Part shown: positions 1 to 10,893 of the stretch, piece after piece
How positions within the stretch are numbered: the stretch's first letter is position 1
Layout: each line of letters opens with the position of its first letter
DNA from: Malus domestica
Taxonomy: Eukaryota; Streptophyta; Magnoliopsida; Rosales; Rosaceae
Assembly: GCF_042453785.1 (NCBI RefSeq)
Contig: NC_091663.1
Span: 35,857,001-35,921,000 of the forward strand
Length of the DNA: 64,000 nt
Reading direction: 5' to 3'
Program-made: the position numbers and the translations under genes
The notes under the pieces: generated by a model
What the model was told of the DNA's origin: nothing
Database searches by the model: none
Seen by the model: the letters and a program-made list of their open reading frames with translations, nothing else

Positions 1-1
1 G

Positions 2-418
2 ATCTTCACCTTCCCAATCACAAACCTCCAATTGCAGCGAAACTTGTTTTCGGGTCGGATCGCACCGGACGGTCAAGTTTCAATCGCCAACGTCGATCTC
101 AGCTACAACCGACTATCCGGTGAAATCTCGCCGTTGTTTTCGACCGTACAGAGTCTCTACTTGAATAACAACCGGTTCACGGGTCAGGTTCCGGGTAGCT
201 TCGTGGACCGGCTATTGGCAGCGCATATACAGGTACTGTATTTACAGCACAATTTTCTGACGGGGATCCAGATCAATCCGACGGCTGAGATTCCGGTGAG
301 AAGCTCGCTGTGTCTGCAGTATAATTGCATGGTCCCGCCCGTACAGACGCCGTGCCCGCTCAAGGCCGGCAAGCAGAAGGCTAGGCCGACGGCGCAGTGT
401 AACGAGTGGAGGGGGTAA
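2..418 (+). CDS. Leucine-rich repeat protein, 3' end (5' part outside the window)
   Basis: The frame is open from base 2 and stops with TAA at 416-418, giving about 138 residues of the C-terminal part of a protein whose start lies upstream. At least three leucine-rich repeats of the plant extracellular type can be read, with cores such as VDLSYNRLSGEISP, VQSLYLNNNRFTGQVP and VLYLQHNFLTGI. A cysteine-bearing cap follows (CLQYNC, PCPL, AQC near the end), as in secreted plant LRR proteins of the DRT100/PGIP kind. There is no transmembrane segment or kinase domain after the repeats, so it is likely a secreted or cell-wall LRR protein that recognises or binds other proteins. Exact family and ligand cannot be told from this piece. 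AT-rich DNA, probably 3' UTR, follows the stop. Confidence 0.82.
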   Translation: MFTFPITNLQLQRNLFSGRIAPDGQVSIANVDLSYNRLSGEISPLFSTVQSLYLNNNRFTGQVPGSFVDRLLAAHIQVLYLQHNFLTGIQINPTAEIPVRSSLCLQYNCMVPPVQTPCPLKAGKQKARPTAQCNEWRG

Positions 419-2172
419 AGCAGGAAATTCCCATGGGGTTTAATTTTGTTTATTTTTCTTTAAAAAGGAGAATTAATATTTTGTGGGGCGGGGGGTTATT
501 TTAGATTCATTTATTTATTTTGGAGGGAATATTATGAATAAGAAAAGATTGTGGATAGTCAGAAATAGTGTAAAAATGCAGGGGAAATTCATGCTCTACT
601 ATTTTATTATTAAATATGAAGGAATTTTTGGAAAGGACATGAATGTTTGTTGGTGTGTATCTCTTACTATTCTCATAATAAAATAACTAATATGTACATC
701 TTTCCTTTTATAATTAATAATTGTCGTATCTAAACTGAAGTTTTTCGATAATGAAGTAAATGCTGTATGTCACTAGAGCAAATCTTCATTTGCTATCGAT
801 CCGTTTGCGTTCTGCATTATTATTGTCTTTTGAATTGATGATTAGGAGTGAGTTTAGTTTCATTCGGTTTGATTTTCGTCAAAATCGAAAACCGAATCAA
901 AATTACTATCGATTTAGTTCGGTACGATTTTGGAATCTGTATTTCGGTTTGGTTTGACTTTAGGTTCGATTTCGGTTTTTTTCATTTACTTTTTAACCTA
1001 GAAATTGGAGGGAAAAGGAAAGGAAAATCTAGGGAATATGGCTTTTAACATATTCGGGCTTAAAGTTAGGTTTACTTAACCTTGGATTGAAAGTAGGCTA
1101 ACAGCCGACTTGGAATCAAGTTTGGCAAATAAATATCCAACATAAATAAATAAATAAATATTAATTTATATTCATTCGGTTTGGTCTTTTTTTTTTAGTT
1201 TTAATTTGTTTTTAATCGGTTCTTCTTTTTTTTGTTCCGGTCCAACGATTTTTCAAGCCCATCCCTATTTTGCTAATTGAAAATTTTGATGACAACCTAA
1301 AATTGAGTTGGGAGATACAAGGGGTGTGAAATTGGGTGTATTATACAAACGTCAAGTCCCAACCTTGATCACAAAGGCATACATATCTTAACGAGGAGGT
1401 ATGCCGGTCATATTAAGAAATTGTCGAGTTATATTTTGTTTTGATGAGCAACCTCCTCTTCATTTGCTTTCTTTCTGATGGAAGAAGATAGAGAAGCACA
1501 GAAGCACTTTGAGGGGGTTGCTTCTGCTTTTCAGCTTTTGCAATGCACGGGCTTCTGAACAAAAAGCAGTATTCATGATTGGACTATTTGAGAGAAATGT
1601 GAAGCAACGTTATTCATCACGCATTTACTTGAATAACCTCACATTATTTCACACTTTCGGAATCAGCTTTATTTCACTCCATCATATAATAATATTATAT
1701 TTTGCACAACGGAAAAATTGCTCATCTGTGGAAAGTTCAGGCCTTCCAATCGTGAAAACAACCTATTTGCAAATGAAAAGTAAGGTTGCGTAAGATGGAT
1801 GTTCTTGCCCCCCCGGGACGACTATCGCAAAGTAAGAAGCCTTATTGGCTTGGAGTTGCCCTTATACTTGTATTGCATATATGCAATTCGATATAAAATA
1901 TAACACAAAGTTATGGTGGGTGGTAATAGGAGAGGTTGTTGTAGCGATATATCTGCATCTTCTTATAGCACTCATTACGTGATTAGGTACGTGAATAGAT
2001 TGGTATGTAAGAATCTCTTGGATCGCTGATACAACTGTCAACCTAAAGAATCCATAGGTGGTGGCTTGTTCCTCTTGAAAGCTACATAATCTTGCCCTTC
2101 TTACTTATGTAAGCGATGGGAGAGGACATGTGAAGGTAGCTGGGATTAGGTGGGAGTTGGATAAACCTAAAG

Positions 2173-2174
<2 letters not shown>
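419..2174. other. Intergenic stretch with no recognisable gene
   Basis: AT-rich DNA after the LRR gene. It probably starts with that gene's 3' UTR. It holds one GGTTCGGTT-type dispersed repeat (separate entry). Small open frames here have no recognisable domain and sit in low-complexity sequence, so I do not call genes. Confidence 0.5.
855..1268. repeat. Dispersed repeat rich in TTCGGTT/AACCGAA
   Basis: The stretch is dominated by ATTCGGTTTG, AAAACCGAA and TTCGGTTTGG words and ends with GCCCATCCCTA. A related block lies at 22575-22710 and begins with the complementary TAGGGATAGGTTT. This points to a dispersed nonautonomous element with such ends, here about 400 bp and degenerate. The class cannot be fixed from sequence alone. 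Confidence 0.45.

Positions 2175-2175
<1 letters not shown>

Positions 2176-2223
<48 letters not shown>
2176..2223. repeat. (AG)n microsatellite, about 24 units
   Basis: Uninterrupted AG dinucleotide run of about 48 bp. Likely polymorphic in length. Confidence 0.95.
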
Positions 2224-2225
<2 letters not shown>

Positions 2226-2229
2226 AGCA

Positions 2230-3208
2230 GTCAACACTAAAGTTACAACAATGTATGACACTTTAACCAAAAGAAAAAGAAAACCCATTTGACTCATTTG
2301 TTGTCTCTTCTTCTTGTTCTCTAGAGTTTTGGTTGCTGCCAAAAGCTTTCAACCCATGTTACCACCTCTTTTCCCACGCTGGAGGTCAAACTCAACCCAA
2401 TTTTTCTATTCTCTATACGTGAGACGTTACAGTGGTGATATTACTGATTAATTACGCATTGACACATATTTTGAAGTTTTTATATAACAATGAAGAGAAA
2501 CTTTGGATGGGGCGTAACGTGGTCGGACATGTTTAACAAGTCACCAAGAAGTTATCACGTCGACACAAATGAGTTTGAATTAATCATAATGTTGAGGGTT
2601 ATTAAAAAATTTCTTCTAAAAATATTTAATTAACTTGAAATACAGTTACCGTTAGATTTCACTAACATCAAAATCCTTTATTTTGTGAGAAGAGAAAAAC
2701 ATGCTCTTGGTTTGGGAATTGGATTCTGTGAAGCTTGTGCAACAAGAATGTGCTATTAATTATTTTTGTTTTTTATTTTGGGAGGGAATTAGGGGATAAA
2801 GAAATAATAATTCATATTTGCAGAAAGTGGGGCATAAATGTTGAATATTTAACATTTGCTAATTATTGCAATTAAGGAAGGGTTGTGCTGCATAATTACG
2901 CTTCTTTCCCAATTAGGAAATATTAAATTGCAATGTTTGCTTATGTCTCCAAAGTAGGGGCCCTCTTTGTTTTATGTCACTTACAACATTTATGCCCCAC
3001 TAATTATTATTTATATTACAACTTAATGCAGATTAGGAGCCCTCTTTGTTTGCTTTTCCTCTTTCTTTTATGTCTGCAATGATGGTTTATGTGAGTTTGA
3101 TTCTCATAGATGAGAATTGGACCTTTTACTTTTGACATCGATTTTTGTCTTTCACAATGAAATTACTTAGATTTTATTTTCTGCTTGTTTTTTTTTTTCT
3201 CGTGTAGA
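2230..3208. other. Intergenic stretch, nothing recognised
   Basis: AT-rich DNA between the microsatellite and the LINE remnant. The words TTTATGTC and GCCCTCTTTGTTT recur at about 2950-3070, but no gene or bounded element was found. Confidence 0.4.
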
Positions 3209-3480
3209 AGTGGCTCCAATTGAAGATAAAATGAGAGAAAATTGATTAATGTGGTTTGAACGTGTGAAACGAAGAACTACAGATGTTTCGGTTAGAAAAT
3301 GCGACTATGTAACAAAGACTCAGAGCACAAAGGGTTGAGAAAGACATAAAAAGACTTGGAAATTAATTTTCAAAAAAATACATAGAGTATTAGAGTCTAA
3401 TGAAAGACTTGGCACTCTAGGATTCACACAACCAACCCCATTTAGTGGATAAAATTTTGTTGTTGTTCTTTTTAGCCTCC
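3209..3480 (+). mobile_element. RTE-type LINE, degenerate 3' end
   Basis: The plus strand reads VAPIEDKMRENxLMWFERVKRR, which resembles the C-terminal end of plant RTE-clade non-LTR reverse transcriptase ORFs. It is followed by the characteristic 3' sequence GGATTCACACAACCAACCCC, the word TTTAGTGGATAA, and a TTG-rich tail (TTGTTGTTGTTC, 3458-3470). Stops and missing upstream sequence show a dead, 5'-truncated copy, as usual for LINE insertions. A sister fragment lies at 8215-8470. Confidence 0.7.
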
Positions 3481-3680
3481 ATGCTGGTTTTGTGAACTTT
3501 GACTTTCCCGAGATTACATGTGTCAAATATCCTAATAGATAAGGTGTTAAAATTTTCCCCATGCATCTCGAGTTCGAAATTCTAGTAGCACTCAAAAGTA
3601 ATCAAACAAAAAAACCAAGAGGAACAAATAGGAATGGTTTGGACGAACAATATAATTACCACGTACAAGGTTATTTATTT

Positions 3681-3825
3681 AGGAAAACCAACGAAAAATC
3701 CAAAAAAACTTTAGTTTTAATGAAAAATGACAAATAAAAATGTAGTGAATAGAACCAGAACAAGGTAAAAATGTGGTTTTTCGTTAAAAGTAAACAGTAC
3801 CGAGAGTATTTCGTTAAAACTCCCT
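3681..3825 (+). mobile_element. MITE, family A copy 1
   Basis: Starts AGGAAAACCAACGAAAAATC and ends TTTCGTTAAAACTCCC; the inner words TGGTTTTTCGTTAAAAGT and AACAGTACC define the family. Other copies are at 22825, 23636, 36852, 37043, 37907, 40562 and 52147. It lies immediately 3' of the LEC14B-like gene. Confidence 0.75.
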
Positions 3826-3869
3826 TCTTTATTTATGTACAAGTGAATTTAGTGAATACAAATCCGATA

Positions 3870-6800
3870 TTAATAATACAATGAGGCCGGCGCTTCTCCA
3901 CTGCCGGGGAACTCCCATTTAGCAACCTTCCCGTCCCAAGAAGAGCTTACGAGCATCGGGTAATAGGGGTGCCAACTACAGTCCCTCACCGGTGCTTTAT
4001 GATACTTCAGCGTCGCAACTTGGGCTCCGGTGACCTACACAGATCGATCAAATTACCAGAAGTTCGGACTGAAATCTTCTACCAGAGAGAATAAAACGTA
4101 CAGCACATACCAAATCATATATATAAACACAACAGTTATGCGATCCCGTGTATATGTACTTCTGACCGGTGCTGCAAATTTTACGTAGATGAAATCTTTC
4201 GTTAGTATCAAATAATCGACAGTACTGCGAAATGAGTAAGAAACTTATACCGCGATAAAATTTTAATCAAAGCAGTTGAACATTACATTTGAGCATAAAA
4301 TACTTGACCAGGATGTGAAAGCAGATGCTAGAGCTCTAGGGAAATTTGAACGAAAAGATTATTACTAACGCTTACCTATATGCCGGAGAAAAGTAGCAGC
4401 GAATAAGCGTACGCAAGACTGAATGTCCTCTATACGTAGCTACTGATTGATCAGACGGATGTTTCTTATCTTTTGCCTGGGGTGGGTAGTCCATCCATCT
4501 GTAATCCCACTCAGAACTCCTGACCCCTGGAGTGCTGGAACAAATTGAAAATTTGTTATTCTCTTACTGTAGTAAATTAACTGGAAGTTCAAGCGAAGCC
4601 CTTCCAAACTATCCTGATCTTGAATGACGAAGTGAAAAGAGATAATATTATGATGTTTGTATAACGGGATTAATATCGTAGTGTTCACTGACCATGATTA
4701 AATAGTAGATAAATAAACTTCATATGATTCCAAAAGCACCATGGATAGCTAGGATGTTAACATACCGAGCGGGACTAGAAGACATTTTCCTGATATCCCA
4801 AAGTTTAATGGTCTGATCTTTACCATTCGAAATGAAATAACGACCATCTCCTTTGCTGTCAATGAATGCAATACCTTCTAGGTGTCCAGTCAAGACTCCT
4901 GCTGGCTTCCTTGTGGCGTTAAAGCAACGTCTATCCCATACCTACACAAAGCTATACCTTATATGAGTTTCTGCATGCATCTCATGTAAGTCAAATAATG
5001 ACTTCGAAAATTTACCTAACTGAAGAGTATCATCACTCTCAGACGTAGTTATGAACAATGGAAACTCAAAATTAGAAGTCACGGGGATGGCAAATTTACC
5101 TTACACAGAGTATCATCACTCCCAGAATAAATAAGATGGCCACCTTCATCGGCAAAGCATACGGTGTTCACATCAGACTGCAAAAGAAAGCACCATCAAA
5201 TTTCCAGCCTGAAAGATTCCACTCTCATTCAAAGAGCAGTCACCACATTACACTTCAGTATTCTTCAATACGACAAGAAAATAAAAGTAAAAAAAAAAAT
5301 ACGACAATATTAAAGAGTACTGACAATCAATAAACGAAATAAAAGAAACACAAGATAGAATCATAGAAGCGTCCAGAAATTCTTATACCTCGTGCGCTGG
5401 AATCCGAAGGGATAGCATATTGGCTTCAAGATCATAAACATATATGGAATCATCGCTACTTCCAGCAACAAGTTCAAGTCCATCTGTTGAGAATTTTATG
5501 GAGAAAATACCAAATGAGTACCCTCCGTCATCACCAGAGGAAAAATCCAAACCCTCGTGGATCTCCTGCACAAAAAATCATTCTCTGACTGTCAGCAAAC
5601 TTACGGCAGAAGCAAAACCAAAATTCCCAGTTTCCTTCATTCTCTAGTCTTGGACATGATAATTCTGCTGGAAGAAAGAACACCATTATCCAATTTATTT
5701 CATTATATTTTCCTTTTCTCCAATCCGAAATAAGATGACAAAATGTAAGACAACATCCAATCAAATGGTTATGTGACCGAGTGATTTCTGTAGTATTTAT
5801 TTATCATTCAAAGTCACTAGCATCTTCACTGAGTTTTTGTAACAAGTAGAAGACAAGAAAATTGTTGAGAATGCACCCTCTAGAAATTTCAAAAAACATA
5901 AGAAAGCGCATTTGCATACCGTTATATTTGCACGAGACTCCACTTCAGAAGATCCCACATCAACCATATGAACAATAGGGGACATACTCGCATAAACCTG
6001 AAATAGCGGAATCTAAATTTAATAAAGATAAAACTATTGAGAGACATTGATATGTAGACCTCTGGGTGTTTTGAGAGATTATAAATAGTTTCCGATTTCC
6101 AAATATTTAGTGCTTGATATGTATATATAGTAGTTTAACATCCTTTTTTGCACCATTATCTCATGAATCTTGACTTCTTGTATCATAATCGAAGGCCAAG
6201 GGCCCAATTTTTCATGAAATTAAGATAACAATATACAGGGCCTCACAAGATGGCGTTGATCCGGGGAAAGAGACGTATCAGTGACAGTCCATCGCATACT
6301 TTTGGCATGAATGTTCTTCTGGACTTTCCACTCTCTATCCACATTGTATATTTTAATATGGCTATCCTGCAACGAGCATTTGAACAAAAACTAAAATTCA
6401 AGCCCATAGCATCATCGACAATCACTACATTTGAAATTTACATAACTCCAAGTTCAAGTAAGTTTCTGCTTCAGAACTGAAGAAACAATGCAACCATCTT
6501 ACGTTTTCTTTTCAATTGGTTTAATAAACAATCAGATGAACTCGATAAAGAAAGATGTCAGGATGGTCATCCTGTTCTCAATTTGCCAAATTTAGTTTAC
6601 AGTGCAAGCAATGAACATGTTACCTGAAACCCAGCAATGAAAAGGGATCCATCTGCCGAAAACTGAGAGACATAAGCTCGGCTAGACATTTGGCCGACAG
6701 GCCAAGGACCATTGACTGGCAAATATCTACTTAGAACATGGCAACGATCTGCAGAAGAGAACCTGCCTCCTCTTCCCGAATAATTGCCCTCTCGACCAGC

Positions 6801-7022
6801 CAGCATCCTGACCGTGGAAACGGGCAAGTCCCGCCTTCTAGGTCCAATTTGGGTAAGCCGCTCATTGGGAGCTGACCTCAACTTTGTGAGCTGGGCTACT
6901 TCATGCTCTAGATTATGCAATGGTTTGTTGGGTGTTTGACCGTTACCGACTCCATGGACGGCAGCATTTCCAGGATCAAAATGATCAGATTCTAGTGCCA
7001 ATCTACTGAGTGAATACCCCAT
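3870..7022 (-). CDS. LEC14B: LEC14B-like WD40 protein (DCAF11/WDR23-type CUL4-DDB1 receptor candidate)
   Basis: Nine coding exons on the minus strand, all with GT-AG introns: 7022-6624, 6366-6247, 5997-5920, 5565-5389, 5177-5100, 4941-4766, 4519-4376, 4171-4111 and 4034-3870. Spliced together they stay in frame and give about 465 residues, close to the usual length of LEC14B proteins. The start MGYSLSRLALES matches the family start. WD40 units follow the 130-residue leader, and two WDxR (DWD) boxes are visible: WDRR at residues 286-289 and WDIR at 332-335. In this family such boxes bind DDB1, so a role as substrate receptor of a CUL4 ubiquitin ligase is inferred from homology. The name comes from LEC14B of Lithospermum. 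No disabling change was found, so the gene looks intact. A 5' UTR intron is likely (donor at 7518/7519). Confidence 0.9.
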
Positions 7023-7770
7023 CTCATCAAATCACCAACTGCGGCCGCGTCTGCTATAACAACGTTATCATACATCTCAAATCTCATTCATTAAAAAACA
7101 GCAAAGGTGTCAATCCTACAAATTTAAGTCATAAAAAACATTACAAGCACTTACAATGTAGTTGAAACTTCAAAACTGCTTCCCAATCATGTCAAAATCC
7201 TATTTAAGCCATCAAAAAACAGCAAAAGTAACATAAGAACAACCCAATTGCTAGATTTTCCATTCAGTGAACAATCTATGTCCTAATTATTTTCTATCAT
7301 GCACCTCAAGCTACTAACTTTTTTCGGTAATTCTACAAATACAAGAACCAGCTCCCAACCCAACAACCTTAAATCCAAGAACACTTTCATCCTCGGACTA
7401 CAAATTAAACTAAATGGTTTTCGAGAATTAAGAAGTAAGAACCCAATTGCCAGTTCGATCGATCTCTACGCAAAAACTTAAAGAAAATCAAAGGAAGGAG
7501 AGAGAATTTCTTGCTTACCTCTTTGGAAAAAGTGATGAACTGGGCACAAAGATGGGGACTTTTTGTTGGATTTTTGGTTAAGCAATGACTTTGGTGGTGG
7601 ATTAATGGATACTCAGGATTCAGAGTATCAGTATATCACATAACCTATGAATCCATGGAGTTTGTGCAATAAATGGATTAATGGATGGAGACTTTTTTGG
7701 AGGTGGGCTTGGTCGATAAGAGTGACAGCAGAATTCACTGCCTCCTCCCCCGCAGAGTCGCTGCTGACGG
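7023..7770 (-). promoter_or_regulatory. 5' UTR, UTR intron and promoter region of the LEC14B-like gene
   Basis: Upstream of the ATG at 7022 a minus-strand donor CCAAAGAG|GTAAG sits at 7519/7518, with possible AG acceptors near 7040-7050. This suggests a noncoding first exon around 7520-7700 and an intron of about 470 bp in the 5' UTR. The transcription start cannot be fixed. Confidence 0.5.
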
Positions 7771-8214
7771 ATTGACGACGTGGCAGCTCGGGGCACTAGT
7801 TTTTTTGTTTTGTTTTTTTATTGTCTTCTCTTTTTCTCCTTTTTAACTCCACCGGTTTTACCTATGCAAGTTTATCTATAGAAGAAGATGAGAAGTGTGT
7901 CAGGTAGTCAACATCCGGTACTTTGTTCATCATATCGAATCTCTATGATATGAATTTGTGCTAAAATTGGATCGTGACCCGGACGTGACTCAATGTGTGG
8001 TTTGAGCATGGTAAAAAGTGAGCAAAGCGTGGATTGGAGATTAGGAAGTACCAAAGAGTAAACTTTTTAGTTATTTTGGATCTATCTTGCAAAAGAACAA
8101 AGAATTAGTTAGAAAGCACAACAAAAGAATACAAGATGGATGAATGAAGTGGAAGAATGCATTGGGTGTGTTGTGTATGCAACTTTAGCTCAAGAATTTT
8201 TTTTTTTATAGAAC
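7771..8214. other. Intergenic stretch, probably decayed LINE sequence in its right half
   Basis: No gene seen. From about 8040 the sequence leads into the RTE-LINE remnant without a clear border, so part of it is likely the more decayed interior of that element. Confidence 0.4.
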
Positions 8215-8470
8215 CACAATAAGACTAGCAATGTTTTTATGGCACGGAATGTTAAGCTATAAAAAGAAAGACATACAAAAATTAAGTATGGCGGAGATAA
8301 GAATGCTTCATTGGATGTGTAAGCACACGAGAAATGATAGAAGATATGAGCTATTTGGAGCTAACAGAACACTTGACGCAAAGCCGAACGCAGTGGCATT
8401 CTAGAATTCATACAACTACCGCTACTTAGTGGGATAAGGCTTGGCTGTTGCTATTATTAATTTTTTTTCT
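8215..8470 (+). mobile_element. RTE-type LINE, degenerate 3' end (second copy)
   Basis: The plus strand reads DIQKLSMAEIRMLHWMCKHT, a recognisable motif of the C-terminal part of plant RTE-clade reverse transcriptase proteins. About 100 bp later comes the 3' hallmark: CATTCTAGAATTCATAC, then ACTTAGTGGGATAAGG and a TTG/GTTGCTATT tail. The tail words recur down to 8530 (TAGTAGAATAAGGTTTGGTTG and TAGTAGGATAAGGCTTGG, shortened here), suggesting slippage or nested ends. Confidence 0.72.
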
Positions 8471-8569
8471 TAGTAGAATAAGGTTTGGTTGTTGCTATAT
8501 TTTTTTCTTAGTAGGATAAGGCTTGGTTGCTATTATTTATTTATTTTTGAACAAATGATATTATGTACT

Positions 8570-8735
8570 TCAAGGGCGGGGTGGTGGGGAAGTGGGCTAA
8601 ACCTCACATTGGGTTAGCCATAATAATATGGTTCAAATTCGTCTTTTGCGAAAATCGAACCTAAGACTTTTCACTTACAAATAAAAAGGAATATCACGAA
8701 ATTGTAGTACTAAGTGGTTGAATGCTATTTTCTCC
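8570..8735 (-). mobile_element. SINE-like element (minus strand)
   Basis: Read on the minus strand it carries a pol III box-B-like word TAGGTTCGATTTTCG, then ACGAATTTGAACCATATTAT and TGTGAGGTTTAGCCCAC, and an A-rich end (TTTATTTATTTTTGAA on the plus strand). The same pattern is at 30190, 32965 and 48645. Confidence 0.6.
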
Positions 8736-8805
8736 TTTTTGTGAGACCTTTTGTAGGTTGGAGACGGGCCTTCGTAGCTATGTCATCTTCTAGTATATTA
8801 TTGGG

Positions 8806-8942
8806 GTTGGTATTGTCCACACATTTATTTTTAGCTCTCACAAATTGTTTTTTAATTTCCGTCATTTAATTTCTTCAATTCATTCAATTCGACGATCGAA
8901 ATTTAGAAAGACTGTGTAAAAGATAAAAAAAGTATGAACATA
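8806..8942 (+). mobile_element. MITE, family B, mostly the left half
   Basis: GGTATTGTCCACACATTT, TCTTCAATTCATTCAATTCG and ACGATCGAAATTTAGA follow the same order as the intact family B element at 22359-22535, but the right inverted end is lost or degraded. Confidence 0.5.
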
Positions 8943-9066
8943 TAGCATCATCCTATTTGGGCTTGAACAAGATCGATATTTTTAAACTGTCATATGGGCA
9001 TGTGATGCTATAATAATTGTGACTACAACGTTGATATATCGAACCCAAAACATGTTATATAAAATA

Positions 9067-9071
9067 CAGAC
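9067..9071. repeat. Left target-site duplication CAGAC
   Basis: CAGAC directly precedes the 5' LTR and is repeated exactly after the 3' LTR at 18633-18637. A 5 bp duplication is typical of LTR retrotransposon integration. Confidence 0.93.
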
Positions 9072-9360
9072 TGTTTGGGTTAAAACTTGAACTTTGGGCT
9101 TAGAATGGAGTTGGCCCAAAAAAACAAGGAGAAGCCCGAAGCACAACCCAAGTCCAGAAGGCAGAAAATGCCTTTCCCGACTAGGTGCAGATCATTTGCA
9201 CCACTTGCTCACCTACCCAAGGGCTAAGTGGTATAGACCAGCCAGCTAATCAGCCCAAAAGTACTTTATGGTGGCAGTACAAGTAAATAGCTGATAAGTC
9301 ACTATCATTCAAACTGTATTCGGGTAAGATTGTTGCTACAGAAGGCCAAGCCAAGGTGTT

Positions 9361-9368
9361 TATAAAAG
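9361..9368 (+). promoter_or_regulatory. TATA box of the 5' LTR
   Basis: TATAAAAG follows CCAAGGTGTT about 290 bp into the LTR and is conserved in the other LTR at 17333-17340. Transcription would start about 30 bp further on, giving U3 of about 320 bp and a long R/U5. Confidence 0.65.
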
Positions 9369-10040
9369 GAGAAAGAGAATTCAGAGTCAAGGACACTCAA
9401 ACAAACAAATACAAGCACAAACTCTGCTCAAAGCCATATTTGCCTTTAAAACGAAGGTGTAGTCAGCCCAAGCCTTCATCCCTTTCGGGATAAACCTTAT
9501 TGTAATAGCTCTGCTACCCTGTTCAACTCTTGCTGTAGTATCGATTTCTTTCTGTAAACTCACCTCCCAACCCCTGTTCTAAACTTCCAAAGCTTCTGAT
9601 AAACCACAAAGATAGGAAGTTGCAAGACGATCAACCTTGCCCGACAAGGTTAAACCTTACCCGACCCTCTTTGTTTTTGTCATTTCATTCATTAGCCTAG
9701 CAATATGTTGTATACTACAAGTTGTATCCAAGTTATTTCTAGTAATATGGCTATTAAAAGACTCTCTCTCAGCGCTTGAATCCGATTTGAATATGTCTTC
9801 ATAGTTCAAGCCAGATCTAAGTTCTAAGCCCTCGGGCATATAAGATTTGATCACTCTCAAAAGTCTTTGGCCTCAAGGCATAAAAAAGAACATGAAGTGG
9901 ACTTAACCCATCCACGACAAGCTTTGATAACAAGAAGTCCGAAGTTACTTGAGGCGCAAGTAATCGACCTGTCACTTAGTTTTATTTCTGTTATTTATGA
10001 TTACCATATAACGTTCGAGTACGGGATGAATTATGATGGG

Positions 10041-10488
10041 AAGCCTCAAGGCCTATTCAAGGCCCCACAAAGGCACCTATTTGGATTCATCCTATTTCTC
10101 GGGCGAGAACATTGAGTATAGAAGGAGTTCTGATGGGAAGCCTCAAGGCCTATTCAAGGCCCCACAAATGCACCTATTTGGATTCATTCTGCTCTTTGGG
10201 CTCAGGTAATCAGAAGTATGATGGTTATAAGACTCATATAACCAAGAAAAGGAACCTATGTGTTCAAGTACTAAGTTAGTTATTTATGAGAAGCCTCAAG
10301 GCCTACACCTAAGGCCCCACAAAGGCACCTGTCAATAACTAACATAGTCTCTCGAATATATATAATTAAAACTCAAACATCCGTTCTACATTTGCCATGC
10401 TGAAGATGGCAGTGGCACGCCTGAACACTTAAAAGTTAATCTTGATTGTGAGCCTCAAGGCCTACACCTAAGGCCCCACAAAGGCACA
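10041..10488 (+). repeat. Four copies of a GCCTCAAGGCCT...AAGGCCCCACAAAGGCAC motif in the 5' LTR
   Basis: Copies start near 10041, 10138, 10291 and 10451. Each is about 38-41 bp: GCCTCAAGGCCTA, a short spacer of CACCT or TTC, AAGGCCCCACAAAGGCAC. Inside each unit GCCT/AGGC and GGCCT/AGGCC can pair as small stems. The sequence between copies is unrelated and spacings differ (about 97, 153 and 160 bp), so this is not a simple tandem repeat. The 3' LTR has the same four. Confidence 0.85.
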
Positions 10489-10665
10489 TTTCAAAGTTAA
10501 CTATGTCATTCTCTTTAAGCCTTGCCCAACAGGCTTTGCCCGACAAGCCCGCCAGTAAAGCAGAAGCCCGACAGAAAACATCAACCGGCGTCGACCTCTC
10601 GGGAAGCTGTGTGCTCGTTGGCCAGGAAGCATCATCCACGGAAATTCCTGCCACGAACATAGTTT

Positions 10666-10682
10666 TGGCACGCTCAGTGGGA
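10666..10682 (+). other. Candidate primer binding site
   Basis: TGGCACGCTCAGTGGGA starts 6 bases after the 5' LTR. Its complement ends in CCA, as needed for pairing with a tRNA 3' end. I cannot assign the tRNA with confidence. Confidence 0.55.
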
Positions 10683-10893
10683 TTTCATTTGTGTGGATCT
10701 TGCATGTCCAAGAAGAAAGGCCATAAACTGTGCAGAAAGAATACGAAGGACGGTTCTTCTCAACTTTTGCTACCAATGACAGATCACTCAGGAAATCCTT
10801 CTTCCTTCCCCATCAAGAAAGATGGTCCTAGAAAACCCATTTTCATCCGGGAAGTCGGAATGGAAATGAACTAATGAGGAATTACAGGCTACC

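Larger units (their letters stand above)
9072..10659 (+). repeat. 5' LTR (1588 bp)
   Basis: Begins TGTTTGGGTTAAAACTTG and ends CCACGAACA. It aligns along its whole length with 17044-18632. TATA box at 9361. Four copies of a GC-rich hairpin-forming motif lie in its 3' third. Confidence 0.93.

Noticed and set aside
2082-2342. Minus-strand open frame with a long Leu-Ser run
   Set aside because: The run is just the (AG)n microsatellite read as codons; no domain on either side.
10041-10488. Repeated 40 bp motif considered as a CRISPR-like array
   Set aside because: Spacings differ (about 97, 153, 160 bp), the organism is a plant, and the same copies are in both LTRs.
10503-10874. Plus-strand open frame across the 5' LTR border
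   Set aside because: It starts inside the LTR, mirrors frames on the other strand and has no Gag similarity; probably part of the leader.
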